Assembly (NCBI GenBank): GCA_029564595.1
Contig: JAKQPS010000096.1
Span: 1-19,877, forward strand
Reading direction: 5' to 3'
Length of the DNA stretch: 19,877 bases
Source of the DNA: a bacterium
Lineage (GTDB): Bacteria; UBP15; UBA6099
Below the pieces are notes generated by a model. The model ran no database searches, was not told where the DNA came from, and saw only the letters and a list, made by a program, of their open reading frames with translations. Made by a program: the position numbers and the translations under genes. Below, piece after piece: positions 6,360 through 14,524 of the stretch. Position 1 is the stretch's first letter. The number at the start of each line of letters is the position of its first letter.

Positions 6360-9300
6360 TCACTCTTTCGCGGCGAGTCTCGCGATATGCTCGGCAGGCA
6401 GAGCCGCTCCCCAAACAGTAACTTTATCCATGTCGCCTTTGAAGAATTCGCCGATTGCGGAATCTTTGCCTTTGGACCCGATGTAGAGCGGGCCTCCGTT
6501 GAAAGGAACAGCGCCGACAGCGGGCTTCTCATCAACGAGATTCCCGTTGACGAACAGGCGCATCGTCCAACCGTCGTATGTGGCGGCGACGTGGCTCCAC
6601 TCTTTTTGCGCAGGCAGCGCTCCGCCTGCTTCTCCGACGCCGGATATCGCGAACGACAGCTTGCCGCCGCGCGCGCCCAGCCGGTATTGGCCATCCCCGC
6701 CGCTCTTCTGAAGGATTATCCGGTCAGAGGCCCAGTCCCTCGGATTTATCCAAGCCGCCACAGTGACGGCCTCTGAGGGATTAAGTTCCGAACGGTCATT
6801 TATTACAATGTAGTCGCCGTCGCCTTTCAGCCTGAGAGCCAGACCGAAGATGCCGCCGGCCGCCGACGGGCTTCCCGACAGAGAATAGTCGCGGCTTATG
6901 CCCGGCACTCCCAGACTGTAACTAATGTCCTTCGTCCTAATCTTCAAATAATAAGCGGGACTGATTGTGGCGAACTTAAATGAGACAGGCTCCTTAATCA
7001 CGTTTGCTTTTGGCGACCTGTCCTTAATCGAAACCGCTTTGAGGATGTAGTTTGTGTTGACTGCGGGCGGGGCCGACAGAGTTAGGGTCGCAGAAAGCCC
7101 GTCTTCGGAAAGCGAAGCGGAGGTAACCGTCAGACCCGATTCCAGAGAGTAGTTCGAAGCGGTCTCAGCAGATTTCTTTTCCACAGGCTCGGTGAACCTG
7201 ACCAGAGCCGCAGGAGCAAGGTCGAACGCCTCGACTGACTTTACGCCGGGCGGGGTCACATCGTTGACGACATACTCGCCCCGCGCGACTTTGCTTGTCT
7301 TCCCGTCTTTCCCGTAAGAGCGCGCGTAGACTGTCGCCCTGTCCGTCACCATAATCGGAGAGCGGTAAGTCTGAGAGTTCTCGGAAACTTCCGCGCCGAT
7401 GTTGAATTTCAGAGTGTCGTACTGTGAATACCACGGATGGTTGATGTGAACGAAAATAGTGTCATTATGTTCGCCGGGCAAGGGGCTGAGAGCTGGGTAG
7501 TCCTCTTGAGGCGGCTCGAAAACGTCATAGAGCGGGAATGCGGGAGAAACCGCGTCCACCGCGCTTTCTACGGCTGTCGCCGCAAAAATCCTTATACGCG
7601 GATCATTCGGCAGTTGCAGTGTCGAAGCGCCCAGCGGCAGTTCGACGGCGTATTTGTAAATGTATGTGAAGTTGTACGAGATGTTCAATCCGTCTCTGTT
7701 ATGCATGTGAGAGGCGAACCACGCCACGGGGTCGCGTTTGATGAAGGCCGGCTTGAGGCCGTATATCTCGCGGTCGTTCTTCCAAATGCGGTTGTCCCAC
7801 TGGCCGATGAAGCCGTTCCATTTCTGCACGCCGACGTCAACGCTAGTAGCCCCCGTCTTGAACGCGCCGGACACGCCGTCTTCCGTCGCGGCGGCAAGAA
7901 TGTAAACCTTGCCGTATTTGCCTTTCGGCAACGCAACCGACTGGCCCTCGCAGGCGACGGAGTTAAGTTTGCCCGCGCCGCCTTCCGCCAGCTTGAACGA
8001 CACCCCGTCCACGGTCAACACGCCGGGCAGCATGTCGGCTGAGTATGAAAGGCCCGCGCCGTCGAAGCCGGAATCGTTCTTTTCGCCGTCCTTAGTCGCG
8101 GCGGCGAAATTGAGCGGGAGGTCGAGCAGGACCGACTTCGGCTGCGGGGCGGCCGCGCCGGAGTCGCCTATCTTAACTGCGAAAGTGCGCATTATGAACG
8201 GCTCCATATCCACCGTCAGAGCGCCGTTGACAACTTTGGCCGCGCCTATCTCCCGCTCCTGTCCATCCACTTCCATCGCCTCGATGACGGGAGTCGCGAA
8301 AGACACTGCGACGCCCTGAGCAGGTTTGCCGTTCAGCTCCTGCAACCGCACGATTATACGGTCGGACTCCTCGGCCATCTTCAAAGCGCGGACGATGACC
8401 TGAGAAGAGCCGACTTGCATGAATGAGAACGAGCGTCCGAGCGTTCCCTTGCGTTTTCCAGAGTTGAAAGGCAACAAAGGCTCGTTGAGCCGCGCCGCCT
8501 GCCAGTGGACGCCGCCTTCGCGCCAGTCCCCCTTGTGCGGAGCCATCGCGTACGTGAACCGGTGGCGGCCCATGTCCTGCGTCGCCTGATCGCAGTACGA
8601 AAAACATCCGGGCGTGCGGACCAGCGTCAGCCTTATCACGTTGTCGGACGGCTTATCCGAAGCGTATTTGCTGTCTTCGAGAACGGCCATTCCGTAGTCG
8701 CCGGACGCGTCGGTGAGGTCGAACCACTCATGGTGGGGAACTTCGTATTTTTTCTCGTTGTTGTTCGAGCGGTCAACGACGCCGAGTTTCAGGTTATAGC
8801 TCGCGGAGTCGCGCGCCGCCGTGAGCGGGAACGCCGCTTTCAGTGTGGTTTCCTTTTCGCGCCAGTCGAGAGTTGTGTCATATTCGAGCCTGTCGCCTGA
8901 ACCACCGGCCGCTAGGCTAATCACCTGCTTAAAAGTTGAGAACCCGTGATGTCTCGTGACTTCGAGCGCGACGCGCGCCGGGCCTGTCTCGATAATCTTT
9001 ATTTCCGCCGGCCCTTTCACGGCGTCCTTCGGCGGTTTCGACCAGTCGCTCCAGTCGATATTCCACGCCGGCCATTCCCTCGGCGTGTCCTCCATCATTT
9101 CAAGCCTTGCCGGAGCGGACAGGACTTCGCGCCCGTTCGCTTTGTCAAACAGGCTTGCGACGTCGCCGTTGGCGTCCAGTGTGGCTTTGAACCGCTTGTT
9201 TTCAAGTGTGTTGTTCGTGACTGACAATCCCGTTTGAATCGCCGACGGAGCTTCCGCCGCGCGAACATCGAATACGGCGTATCCGACGGACGGAACTTTC

Positions 9301-10739
9301 GCGAGGAACATCACTTCGATTTCCGCGCCCGACCTGCCGACTATCTGGGATGGAACCTCCGCGCCGTCCGGGCCAAACACCCTAACGGCTGCGGGAGCCG
9401 ATGCTCCGAAGCCTACCTTGGCTCTTACCAAGTCTTCACGCTCCGCGCTCAACGGGTTGAACACAATTACAGGCTCTCCCTGAACTTCGGTGTCCAGCAT
9501 CATAGCGGCAGGGCCTGCCGCCGCCGTGAGTATGGACGCGGAAGTGTTCAGCCCTATGACCGCGTCATTCCATGAATACTCGTAAGCTTCAGGAATGGCG
9601 GTTCCGGGAAGGATGTCGTGCATTTGAAGCCCAAGAATCTTGTGCCACAATCCGCGCAATCTCAAGGTCGGATATTTTATGGATCCGAGCCAGTCGGCTA
9701 TCAGCGAAGCGCGTTCGGCTCCGTCGGCCAGAAGCTCATTCTTTCTGTTCCATCGTTTCATGTACGCTTGAGAAGTGATTGAGCCTGCGGAGTGCTCGGT
9801 GAGCAGCATGTCGCCTTTGAAGGTAGGCAGTTTGGCGATGTTCTCAGGTTTCATATCCTTGAAGATGTCGTCTGAGGCGCGGGCGCTGACGCAAAGCGGG
9901 CCTTCGCCATCGACGGACTTGTTTATCCAAGAAGCCGATTCTTCGTCCACCGCGCCGCCCCTGTCGCCCACTCCCACATATTTGAAGTCGGCGGCGAAAC
10001 CCGTTTTCTCGCCGTTTTTGCGGGCGCGCTCAAGCCAATCGTTGCTTTTGCTCAAATCCTCTCTCAAGCTGCTGACATACGCGCCCGGATTCAACGCGGC
10101 AATGATATACCTTCCGTCCGGCCCGATCCATTTGCCGACGTTGAACGGAATCCCGACCGCCGAGCCCCACGTCAGTTTCTGAGTCGAAAACCCCTTCAAC
10201 CCGGCGTGCGCGAGCACGGACGGCATTGACGCCGGGAACCCAAAACAGTCCGGCAGCATGTAGTCCTCGCTGATTTTTCCGAACTCATTCTTAAAGAACA
10301 AATTGCCGTAAAGTATGTTGCGCGTCAGCGACTCAGGCGACGGCGCGTTCACGTCCGTCTCGTCCACCGACGAACCCGACACGAACCATCTTCCGGCTGC
10401 GATATGCTCCTTGACCTTCTCGTAGTCCTCCGGGTAATACTCCTTCATCATCTCGTACCGGAGAGAGCCGGTGAAATTGAACCTGTAGTTCGGAAACTTC
10501 GCGAAGTTTCTGAAGTTGTCGAACATGGTGTCCGCGATGTAATTGTCTATGGAGTCGCGGTACGACCACCGCCATTGAGTGTCGAGATGCGCGTAGTTGA
10601 CGAGATACACTGTGGGAGTGGAAGCAGGGTCGCACATTCTAGGAGCCGCCTTTGACGCCGCCGGCGCAAGAAGCGCGGCGGCTACCGCCGCTGTTGCCGC
10701 AATCGCCGCGAGCCGCGTGTTTTTAAGTCTCATTTTCAT
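6360..10739 (-). CDS. Exported GH38 alpha-mannosidase with C-terminal Ig-like and LamG-like domains
   Basis: A 1459-residue protein with an N-terminal signal peptide (about 1-32, hydrophobic Ala-rich core). The GH38 catalytic domain (about 42-400) has the zinc and catalytic residues: H51 and D53 in HLDTQW, D164 (nucleophile and zinc ligand) in LPDCFGFPASMP, TEHSAGSITSQAY near 315 and H374 in LQMHDILPGT. The GH38 middle/C-terminal beta domains follow to about 870. Beyond these come a poorly recognised stretch (about 870-1105), a chitobiase C-terminal-like segment (about 1107-1159), an SbsA/Big-like Ig domain (about 1160-1259) and a LamG/concanavalin-like domain (about 1296-1459), probably carbohydrate binding. 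Typical bacterial GH38 enzymes are about 800-1050 residues and many are cytoplasmic, so this is a long, exported version. It is last in the ABC transporter operon, 40 nt after the permease; AAGGA sits 11 nt before the start. Substrate linkage is not visible. Confidence 0.92.
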   Translation of the reverse strand: MKMRLKNTRLAAIAATAAVAAALLAPAASKAAPRMCDPASTPTVYLVNYAHLDTQWRWSYRDSIDNYIADTMFDNFRNFAKFPNYRFNFTGSLRYEMMKEYYPEDYEKVKEHIAAGRWFVSGSSVDETDVNAPSPESLTRNILYGNLFFKNEFGKISEDYMLPDCFGFPASMPSVLAHAGLKGFSTQKLTWGSAVGIPFNVGKWIGPDGRYIIAALNPGAYVSSLREDLSKSNDWLERARKNGEKTGFAADFKYVGVGDRGGAVDEESASWINKSVDGEGPLCVSARASDDIFKDMKPENIAKLPTFKGDMLLTEHSAGSITSQAYMKRWNRKNELLADGAERASLIADWLGSIKYPTLRLRGLWHKILGLQMHDILPGTAIPEAYEYSWNDAVIGLNTSASILTAAAGPAAMMLDTEVQGEPVIVFNPLSAEREDLVRAKVGFGASAPAAVRVFGPDGAEVPSQIVGRSGAEIEVMFLAKVPSVGYAVFDVRAAEAPSAIQTGLSVTNNTLENKRFKATLDANGDVASLFDKANGREVLSAPARLEMMEDTPREWPAWNIDWSDWSKPPKDAVKGPAEIKIIETGPARVALEVTRHHGFSTFKQVISLAAGGSGDRLEYDTTLDWREKETTLKAAFPLTAARDSASYNLKLGVVDRSNNNEKKYEVPHHEWFDLTDASGDYGMAVLEDSKYASDKPSDNVIRLTLVRTPGCFSYCDQATQDMGRHRFTYAMAPHKGDWREGGVHWQAARLNEPLLPFNSGKRKGTLGRSFSFMQVGSSQVIVRALKMAEESDRIIVRLQELNGKPAQGVAVSFATPVIEAMEVDGQEREIGAAKVVNGALTVDMEPFIMRTFAVKIGDSGAAAPQPKSVLLDLPLNFAAATKDGEKNDSGFDGAGLSYSADMLPGVLTVDGVSFKLAEGGAGKLNSVACEGQSVALPKGKYGKVYILAAATEDGVSGAFKTGATSVDVGVQKWNGFIGQWDNRIWKNDREIYGLKPAFIKRDPVAWFASHMHNRDGLNISYNFTYIYKYAVELPLGASTLQLPNDPRIRIFAATAVESAVDAVSPAFPLYDVFEPPQEDYPALSPLPGEHNDTIFVHINHPWYSQYDTLKFNIGAEVSENSQTYRSPIMVTDRATVYARSYGKDGKTSKVARGEYVVNDVTPPGVKSVEAFDLAPAALVRFTEPVEKKSAETASNYSLESGLTVTSASLSEDGLSATLTLSAPPAVNTNYILKAVSIKDRSPKANVIKEPVSFKFATISPAYYLKIRTKDISYSLGVPGISRDYSLSGSPSAAGGIFGLALRLKGDGDYIVINDRSELNPSEAVTVAAWINPRDWASDRIILQKSGGDGQYRLGARGGKLSFAISGVGEAGGALPAQKEWSHVAATYDGWTMRLFVNGNLVDEKPAVGAVPFNGGPLYIGSKGKDSAIGEFFKGDMDKVTVWGAALPAEHIARLAAKE

Positions 10740-10779
10740 GTCGGATTCCGTCCTTTGAAAGAATGAATCCGCGCCGCCG

Positions 10780-11748
10780 CTATTTCTCCTTCACCTGATC
10801 GATGATTACGGCGCCGAGGATGATGATGCCTTTGATGATATATATCATTTCAGAGCTGCGCCCCTGCGCGAGAAGCCCGTTGTCGAGCATCCCTATCAGC
10901 AGCGCGCCGAACAATGTCTTAAAGATATTTCCCTTGCCGCCCATCAGGCTGGTTCCGCCCACCACACACGCGGCTATCGCGTCCAGCTCCCACATCACCC
11001 CGAACTCCGGGTTGCCGTTCATGAACTTGCTGGCCATCATCACGCCGACCACCGCCGCCAGAAACGCGTTTATGACGTAAACCATGAACTTCACTTGATT
11101 GACGTTGACTCCAGAAAGCTTGGTGGCCTCCTCGTTGCCCCCGGTGGCCGTGACGTACCGCCCGAACCGGGTCTTCATCAGCACAAGCCCCAGAAAGACC
11201 ACCACTGCCAGCATCAGGACCACCAGATACGGCACTCCTATCGCGTTGGTTATCGCTATCTCCTTGATCATTATGAAATCGCTGTATTTCTCGATTGCCG
11301 GGTTCTCTATGAAAATCTTGGAGTTCTGGGCGAACAGCCGCGCCAGCCCCCGCGCTATCGTCATCATCGCCAGCGTCGCTATGAACGGCGGGACCCTGAA
11401 CTTGACGATGAAGAACCCTACAAACGCGCCCGATGTCGCCCCGGCGATGAGCGCGCCTAGTATCGCCAGCGGAACCGCGACGGCATACTGCCTGAGTATC
11501 AGCGAAAATATCACCGCCGTGAAAGCCACCACCGACCCCACAGAAAGGTCTATCCCCCCCGTGATTATCACCATCGTCATTCCTGTGGCGATGAGTATCA
11601 CGAACGCGCTCTGTAGCGGTATTCTTGCAATATTGTTCGCTGTCAGAAACCCCGGCGCCGACACCGCGAAATACACAAAGACCAACGCCATGACTATATA
11701 CATGCCGTTGTCTGTGAGGAACCTCGCCGGCTGACTCATTTTTTTCAT
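10780..11748 (-). CDS. Sugar ABC transporter permease, RbsC/XylH family
   Basis: A 322-residue polytopic membrane protein of the BPD_transp_2 family (ribose/xylose/galactose importers), close to the 321-residue length of E. coli RbsC. The hallmark sequences are GMTMVIITGGIDLSVGSV, FRVPPFIATLAMMTIARGL, RFGRYVTATGGNEEATKLSGVN and VVGGTSLMGGKGN (the region facing the ATPase). About nine to ten hydrophobic segments are visible. I start it at 11748 rather than 11841: the methionine at 11748 is followed by the family N-terminus and preceded by AAGGA 7 nt upstream, while the extra 31 residues are polar and Arg-rich. It lies 43 nt after the binding protein and 40 nt before the mannosidase in one operon. 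The exact sugar cannot be told from this protein. Confidence 0.94.
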   Translation of the reverse strand: MKKMSQPARFLTDNGMYIVMALVFVYFAVSAPGFLTANNIARIPLQSAFVILIATGMTMVIITGGIDLSVGSVVAFTAVIFSLILRQYAVAVPLAILGALIAGATSGAFVGFFIVKFRVPPFIATLAMMTIARGLARLFAQNSKIFIENPAIEKYSDFIMIKEIAITNAIGVPYLVVLMLAVVVFLGLVLMKTRFGRYVTATGGNEEATKLSGVNVNQVKFMVYVINAFLAAVVGVMMASKFMNGNPEFGVMWELDAIAACVVGGTSLMGGKGNIFKTLFGALLIGMLDNGLLAQGRSSEMIYIIKGIIILGAVIIDQVKEK

Positions 11749-11791
11749 AAGCGATTCCTTCCGGCCTCGGCGGGACTGCCGCCGCGCGACG

Positions 11792-12760
11792 TCATTTTGC
11801 TCCGTCGTACAATCCGACCGCGACTCCGACCACCGGCTCAACTTTCTCGCCCTTCAGATGCTTGTCTATCGTTTCCACCGTTATCTTTCCGATGTCGAAC
11901 GGATTCTGCATAACGTCAGCCTTCCACACGCCACCGCCGTCGATCTTCTTCTGCGCCATCGGGGCGGCGTCGTAGCCGATGAGGACTATCCCGGTCCTCT
12001 TGCTTCCGAGGATCGCCGCTTCCGCTCCTGCGGCCATGTTGTCGTTCGCCGCGAAAATGCCAGCCAGCTTGGGATTTCCGGCGATCGCCGTCTTCGCGCG
12101 CTCTTCGCTCTTCTGCTGGTCGTCGTTGCCGTCGTACTGCATGACCTGCCCTGCCGCGTCCTTGACGAACTCAAGGCCAAGCTCGGAGCCTTTGTCCACG
12201 AAACCCTTCACGCGCGCAGCCACCGATTCCGGGCCCGGCTGGTAGATTATCGTCACAAGTCCGCCCTTGCCCACAAGTTCCGCCATCCGCTCGGCGGCAA
12301 TCTGTCCGCCCATGTAGTTGTCCGACGCGATGTGCGACACCACCCCGCCCTTTTCTGCGGAGATGTCTGCCGTGAACACCGGTATGCCCTTCGCGTCCAT
12401 CTTCTTTATTATCGCGTGAACGCCCTTCGAGTTCACCGGGCACAACACGACCGCAGCCGGATTCTTCAGCAGCAGCGCGTCCACGTTTTTGTCCTGTTTG
12501 TCCTCGTCCGTGTCAGCGGAGAGAATCACCATCTCATATCCCATGCTCTCGCCGGTTTCCAGAAGCCCTTTCTTGAGCGTCTTGTAAAAATCGTCGTTCT
12601 CTTTTAACAGCGACACGCCGATGACCTTCTTGCCCTGCTCCGCCGGAGCCGACGGCTCTTCAGCCTTCTTGCTGCACGATGCCGCCGCGAACATCGCGAC
12701 GCAGACCAGCAGCGCCAGCGCCGCTCTCTTGGTCAATCCGTTTTTCTTTGCCTCTCTCAT
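11792..12760 (-). CDS. Sugar-binding lipoprotein of the ABC importer (Peripla_BP_4, RbsB-like)
   Basis: A 322-residue protein with a lipoprotein signal: charged start, hydrophobic stretch and lipobox AAS-C with the lipidated Cys at residue 29, then a polar linker. The mature part is a type I periplasmic sugar-binding fold: VIGVSLLKENDDFYKTLKKG at the start, DALLLKNPAAVVLCPVNS, PVFTADIS, VSHIASDNYMGG, GIFAANDNMAAGA and VLIGYDAAP. These match the ribose/xylose/galactose binding family. The start may be 12760 or the adjacent ATG at 12763; the GGGGG ribosome-binding site is 7 nt before the former and 4 nt before the latter. The longer frame up to 12958 overlaps the ATPase gene and is not a real extension. 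It follows the ATPase by about 20 nt. An outer-membrane or cell-surface-anchored binder is expected. Confidence 0.93.
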   Translation of the reverse strand: MREAKKNGLTKRAALALLVCVAMFAAASCSKKAEEPSAPAEQGKKVIGVSLLKENDDFYKTLKKGLLETGESMGYEMVILSADTDEDKQDKNVDALLLKNPAAVVLCPVNSKGVHAIIKKMDAKGIPVFTADISAEKGGVVSHIASDNYMGGQIAAERMAELVGKGGLVTIIYQPGPESVAARVKGFVDKGSELGLEFVKDAAGQVMQYDGNDDQQKSEERAKTAIAGNPKLAGIFAANDNMAAGAEAAILGSKRTGIVLIGYDAAPMAQKKIDGGGVWKADVMQNPFDIGKITVETIDKHLKGEKVEPVVGVAVGLYDGAK

Positions 12761-12780
12761 CATCGTTCCCCCTTTAATTT

Positions 12781-14340
12781 TTATTTTTGCGCGCCCGCGC
12801 CCGACCGGCTCATCGTCCCTGTCGCGCAGGACATTATTTTCTCCTGTGTCGCTTCCTCCCGCGTGAACTCCCCTGTTATCTTTCCCTCGCACATCACCAG
12901 CACGCGGTCGCACATCCCCAGCACTTCCTGAAGCTCCGAAGACACCATTATCACGCACACGCCGGATTCCACCAGCTTGTTTACTATCTGATATATCTCG
13001 AACCTAGCGCCGACGTCCACGCCCCGCGTCGGCTCGTCCAGTATCAATATTCCGGGCGAGTTCGCCAGCCATTTCGCCATGACAACCTTCTGCTGGTTGC
13101 CCCCGCTCAGCGTGTTCACCGCCACCCTGCTGTTCGCGGCCTTTATGTTCAGTTCCTTTGAATACTCCTCGATGACGGAGCGCTCTTTCTTCGCCGACAC
13201 CCACTGGAGCTTGCTCAGCGCCCTCATACAGGCCAGCGTTATGTTTTCCCCCACGCTCATTATCAGCACGAGGCCGAACCGCTTCCTGTCCTCCGTCACC
13301 AGCCCGATACCGTTCCTTATTGCTTCCAGCGGAGAGCGCATCCTGACCTTGCGACCGTCGATGAACACATCCCCGCTCGTTTCTTTCGGGAACGCGCCGA
13401 ACAGCGCCGTCACCAGCTCGCTGCGCCCGCTCCCCATCAGCCCGCTTATCCCAAGCGCCTCCCCATGCCGCGCGCTGAAACTCGCTCCGCTCACCACTTT
13501 CTCTCCCGGCAGGAACGGATGCGACACCGAAAAGTCGCTGACCCGCAACGCTTCGGCTCCGGGGTTCGACTTCCTTTCCGGATACAGGTTTGTCAAATCC
13601 CTGCCGACCATCAGCGCCACCAGCTTGTCGCGGTCAAGCTCTCCGATGTCGTACGTGCCGACCGTCTCGCCGTCCCTCAGCACCGTCACCCGGTCGCATA
13701 TCGCGAATATCTCGTCGAGTTTGTGCGAGATGTATATCATCGTCACGTCTTTTTCTTTGAGGTCTCTGACGGTCTTGAAGAGGCTCTCGACCTCGGTTTC
13801 CGTGAGCGCGCTCGTCGGCTCGTCCAGCGCCAGAACGTCCGCGTTCACCGACAGCGCCTTCGCTATCTCCACCATCTGGCGCACGCCCACCGACAGGTCT
13901 TTCACTATCGCTCCGGGGTCAATCTTGATGTTGAACGAAGAAAGATATTTCAGCGCGTCCGCGTTCATCTTCCGCGTGTTGATTATTCCGAATGGGGAAA
14001 CCGCCGGCTCCCTGCCGAGAAACATGTTTCCGGCGACGGTCAGCTCGGATATTAGGTTGAGTTCCTGATGGATGATGGCGACGCCCGCGCGCTCGGCTTC
14101 CCTCGCCCCGGAAAACCTCGCCCTCTCGCCCTTGATGAATATGTCGCCTTCGTATGTGGGGTACGGATGCACGCCGCTGAGAACTTTCATCAGCGTGCTT
14201 TTTCCCGCCCCGTTCTCCCCCACCAGCCCGTGAACTTCCCCGCGCCGACAGGAGAACGTGACGTTCTTCAGCGCCTTTACGCCCGGAAACTCTTTTACGA
14301 TTCCGCGCATCTCAAGAGCAATGTCGTTCGAGCCGCTCAA
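12781..14340 (-). CDS. Sugar ABC transporter ATPase with two nucleotide-binding domains (XylG/RbsA family)
   Basis: A 519-residue protein with two fused ABC domains, the normal arrangement in monosaccharide importers. Domain 1 has Walker A GENGAGKST (41-49), Q92, signature LSVGVRQ (149-155) and Walker B ALDEP. Domain 2 has the usual degenerate Walker A (GLMGSGRSE, 300-308), signature LSGGNQQ (411-417) and ILILDEPTRGVDVG. The segment HPYPTYEGDI resembles the xylose ATPase XylG more than RbsA. The start codon is TTG at 14340, preceded by AAGGGA about 7 nt upstream; the first in-frame ATG (residue 11) would cut into the first beta strand, so TTG is preferred. It is the first gene of the minus-strand operon. 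The 184-nt divergent region to 14524 holds no promoter for this strand that I would defend. Confidence 0.93.
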   Translation of the reverse strand: MSGSNDIALEMRGIVKEFPGVKALKNVTFSCRRGEVHGLVGENGAGKSTLMKVLSGVHPYPTYEGDIFIKGERARFSGAREAERAGVAIIHQELNLISELTVAGNMFLGREPAVSPFGIINTRKMNADALKYLSSFNIKIDPGAIVKDLSVGVRQMVEIAKALSVNADVLALDEPTSALTETEVESLFKTVRDLKEKDVTMIYISHKLDEIFAICDRVTVLRDGETVGTYDIGELDRDKLVALMVGRDLTNLYPERKSNPGAEALRVSDFSVSHPFLPGEKVVSGASFSARHGEALGISGLMGSGRSELVTALFGAFPKETSGDVFIDGRKVRMRSPLEAIRNGIGLVTEDRKRFGLVLIMSVGENITLACMRALSKLQWVSAKKERSVIEEYSKELNIKAANSRVAVNTLSGGNQQKVVMAKWLANSPGILILDEPTRGVDVGARFEIYQIVNKLVESGVCVIMVSSELQEVLGMCDRVLVMCEGKITGEFTREEATQEKIMSCATGTMSRSGAGAQK

Positions 14341-14511
14341 TCGTCGTCCCTTTCGATCCGCCCTTTTCCGCCTTCCGCGCCCCTCTGTTCCTGTGGTTCC
14401 TTACTGTCGCGTATTCTATCAAATATCAACCGTTTTATGTAGCTTCTATTTCAAATATGGCCTTTTCCGTCGCGCCCCGAAAAAAGTATCGCGCGCGTTT
14501 GCCGCGTCGGT

Positions 14512-14517
14512 TATAAT
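14512..14517 (+). promoter_or_regulatory. -10 box of the metallophosphoesterase gene, leaderless type
   Basis: A perfect TATAAT lies 7 nt before the ATG at 14525, in otherwise GC-rich sequence, so the transcript would start at or beside the start codon. No Shine-Dalgarno sequence is present between them. There is no good -35 match at 16-18 nt upstream. The arrangement copies that at 2209-2221. Confidence 0.6.
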
Positions 14518-14524
14518 TCGCCCC

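Noticed and set aside
6330-6360. Hairpin of CCGG words between the two convergent genes as a shared terminator
   Set aside because: The stem is only about four pairs and there is no T-run on either strand.
7437-8042. 201-codon plus-strand frame
   Set aside because: It lies antisense within the mannosidase gene, which has strong domain evidence; no recognisable protein features.
12761-12958. N-terminal extension of the sugar-binding lipoprotein
   Set aside because: It overlaps the ATPase coding sequence and would bury the lipoprotein signal; the start next to the GGGGG site gives a proper lipobox protein.
13079-14068. 329-codon plus-strand frame
   Set aside because: It is antisense to the clearly functional sugar ATPase; Ser/Thr-rich low-complexity translation typical of a reverse-frame shadow.
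14400-14450. Promoter for the minus-strand sugar operon (TTGATA on the minus strand)
   Set aside because: A fair -35 word exists, but the hexamer 17 nt later does not resemble a -10 box; other combinations have wrong spacing.
14258-14524. 89-residue upstream extension of the metallophosphoesterase
   Set aside because: It overlaps the 5' end of the ATPase gene on the other strand and has no domain match; the protein begins naturally at 14525 after TATAAT.
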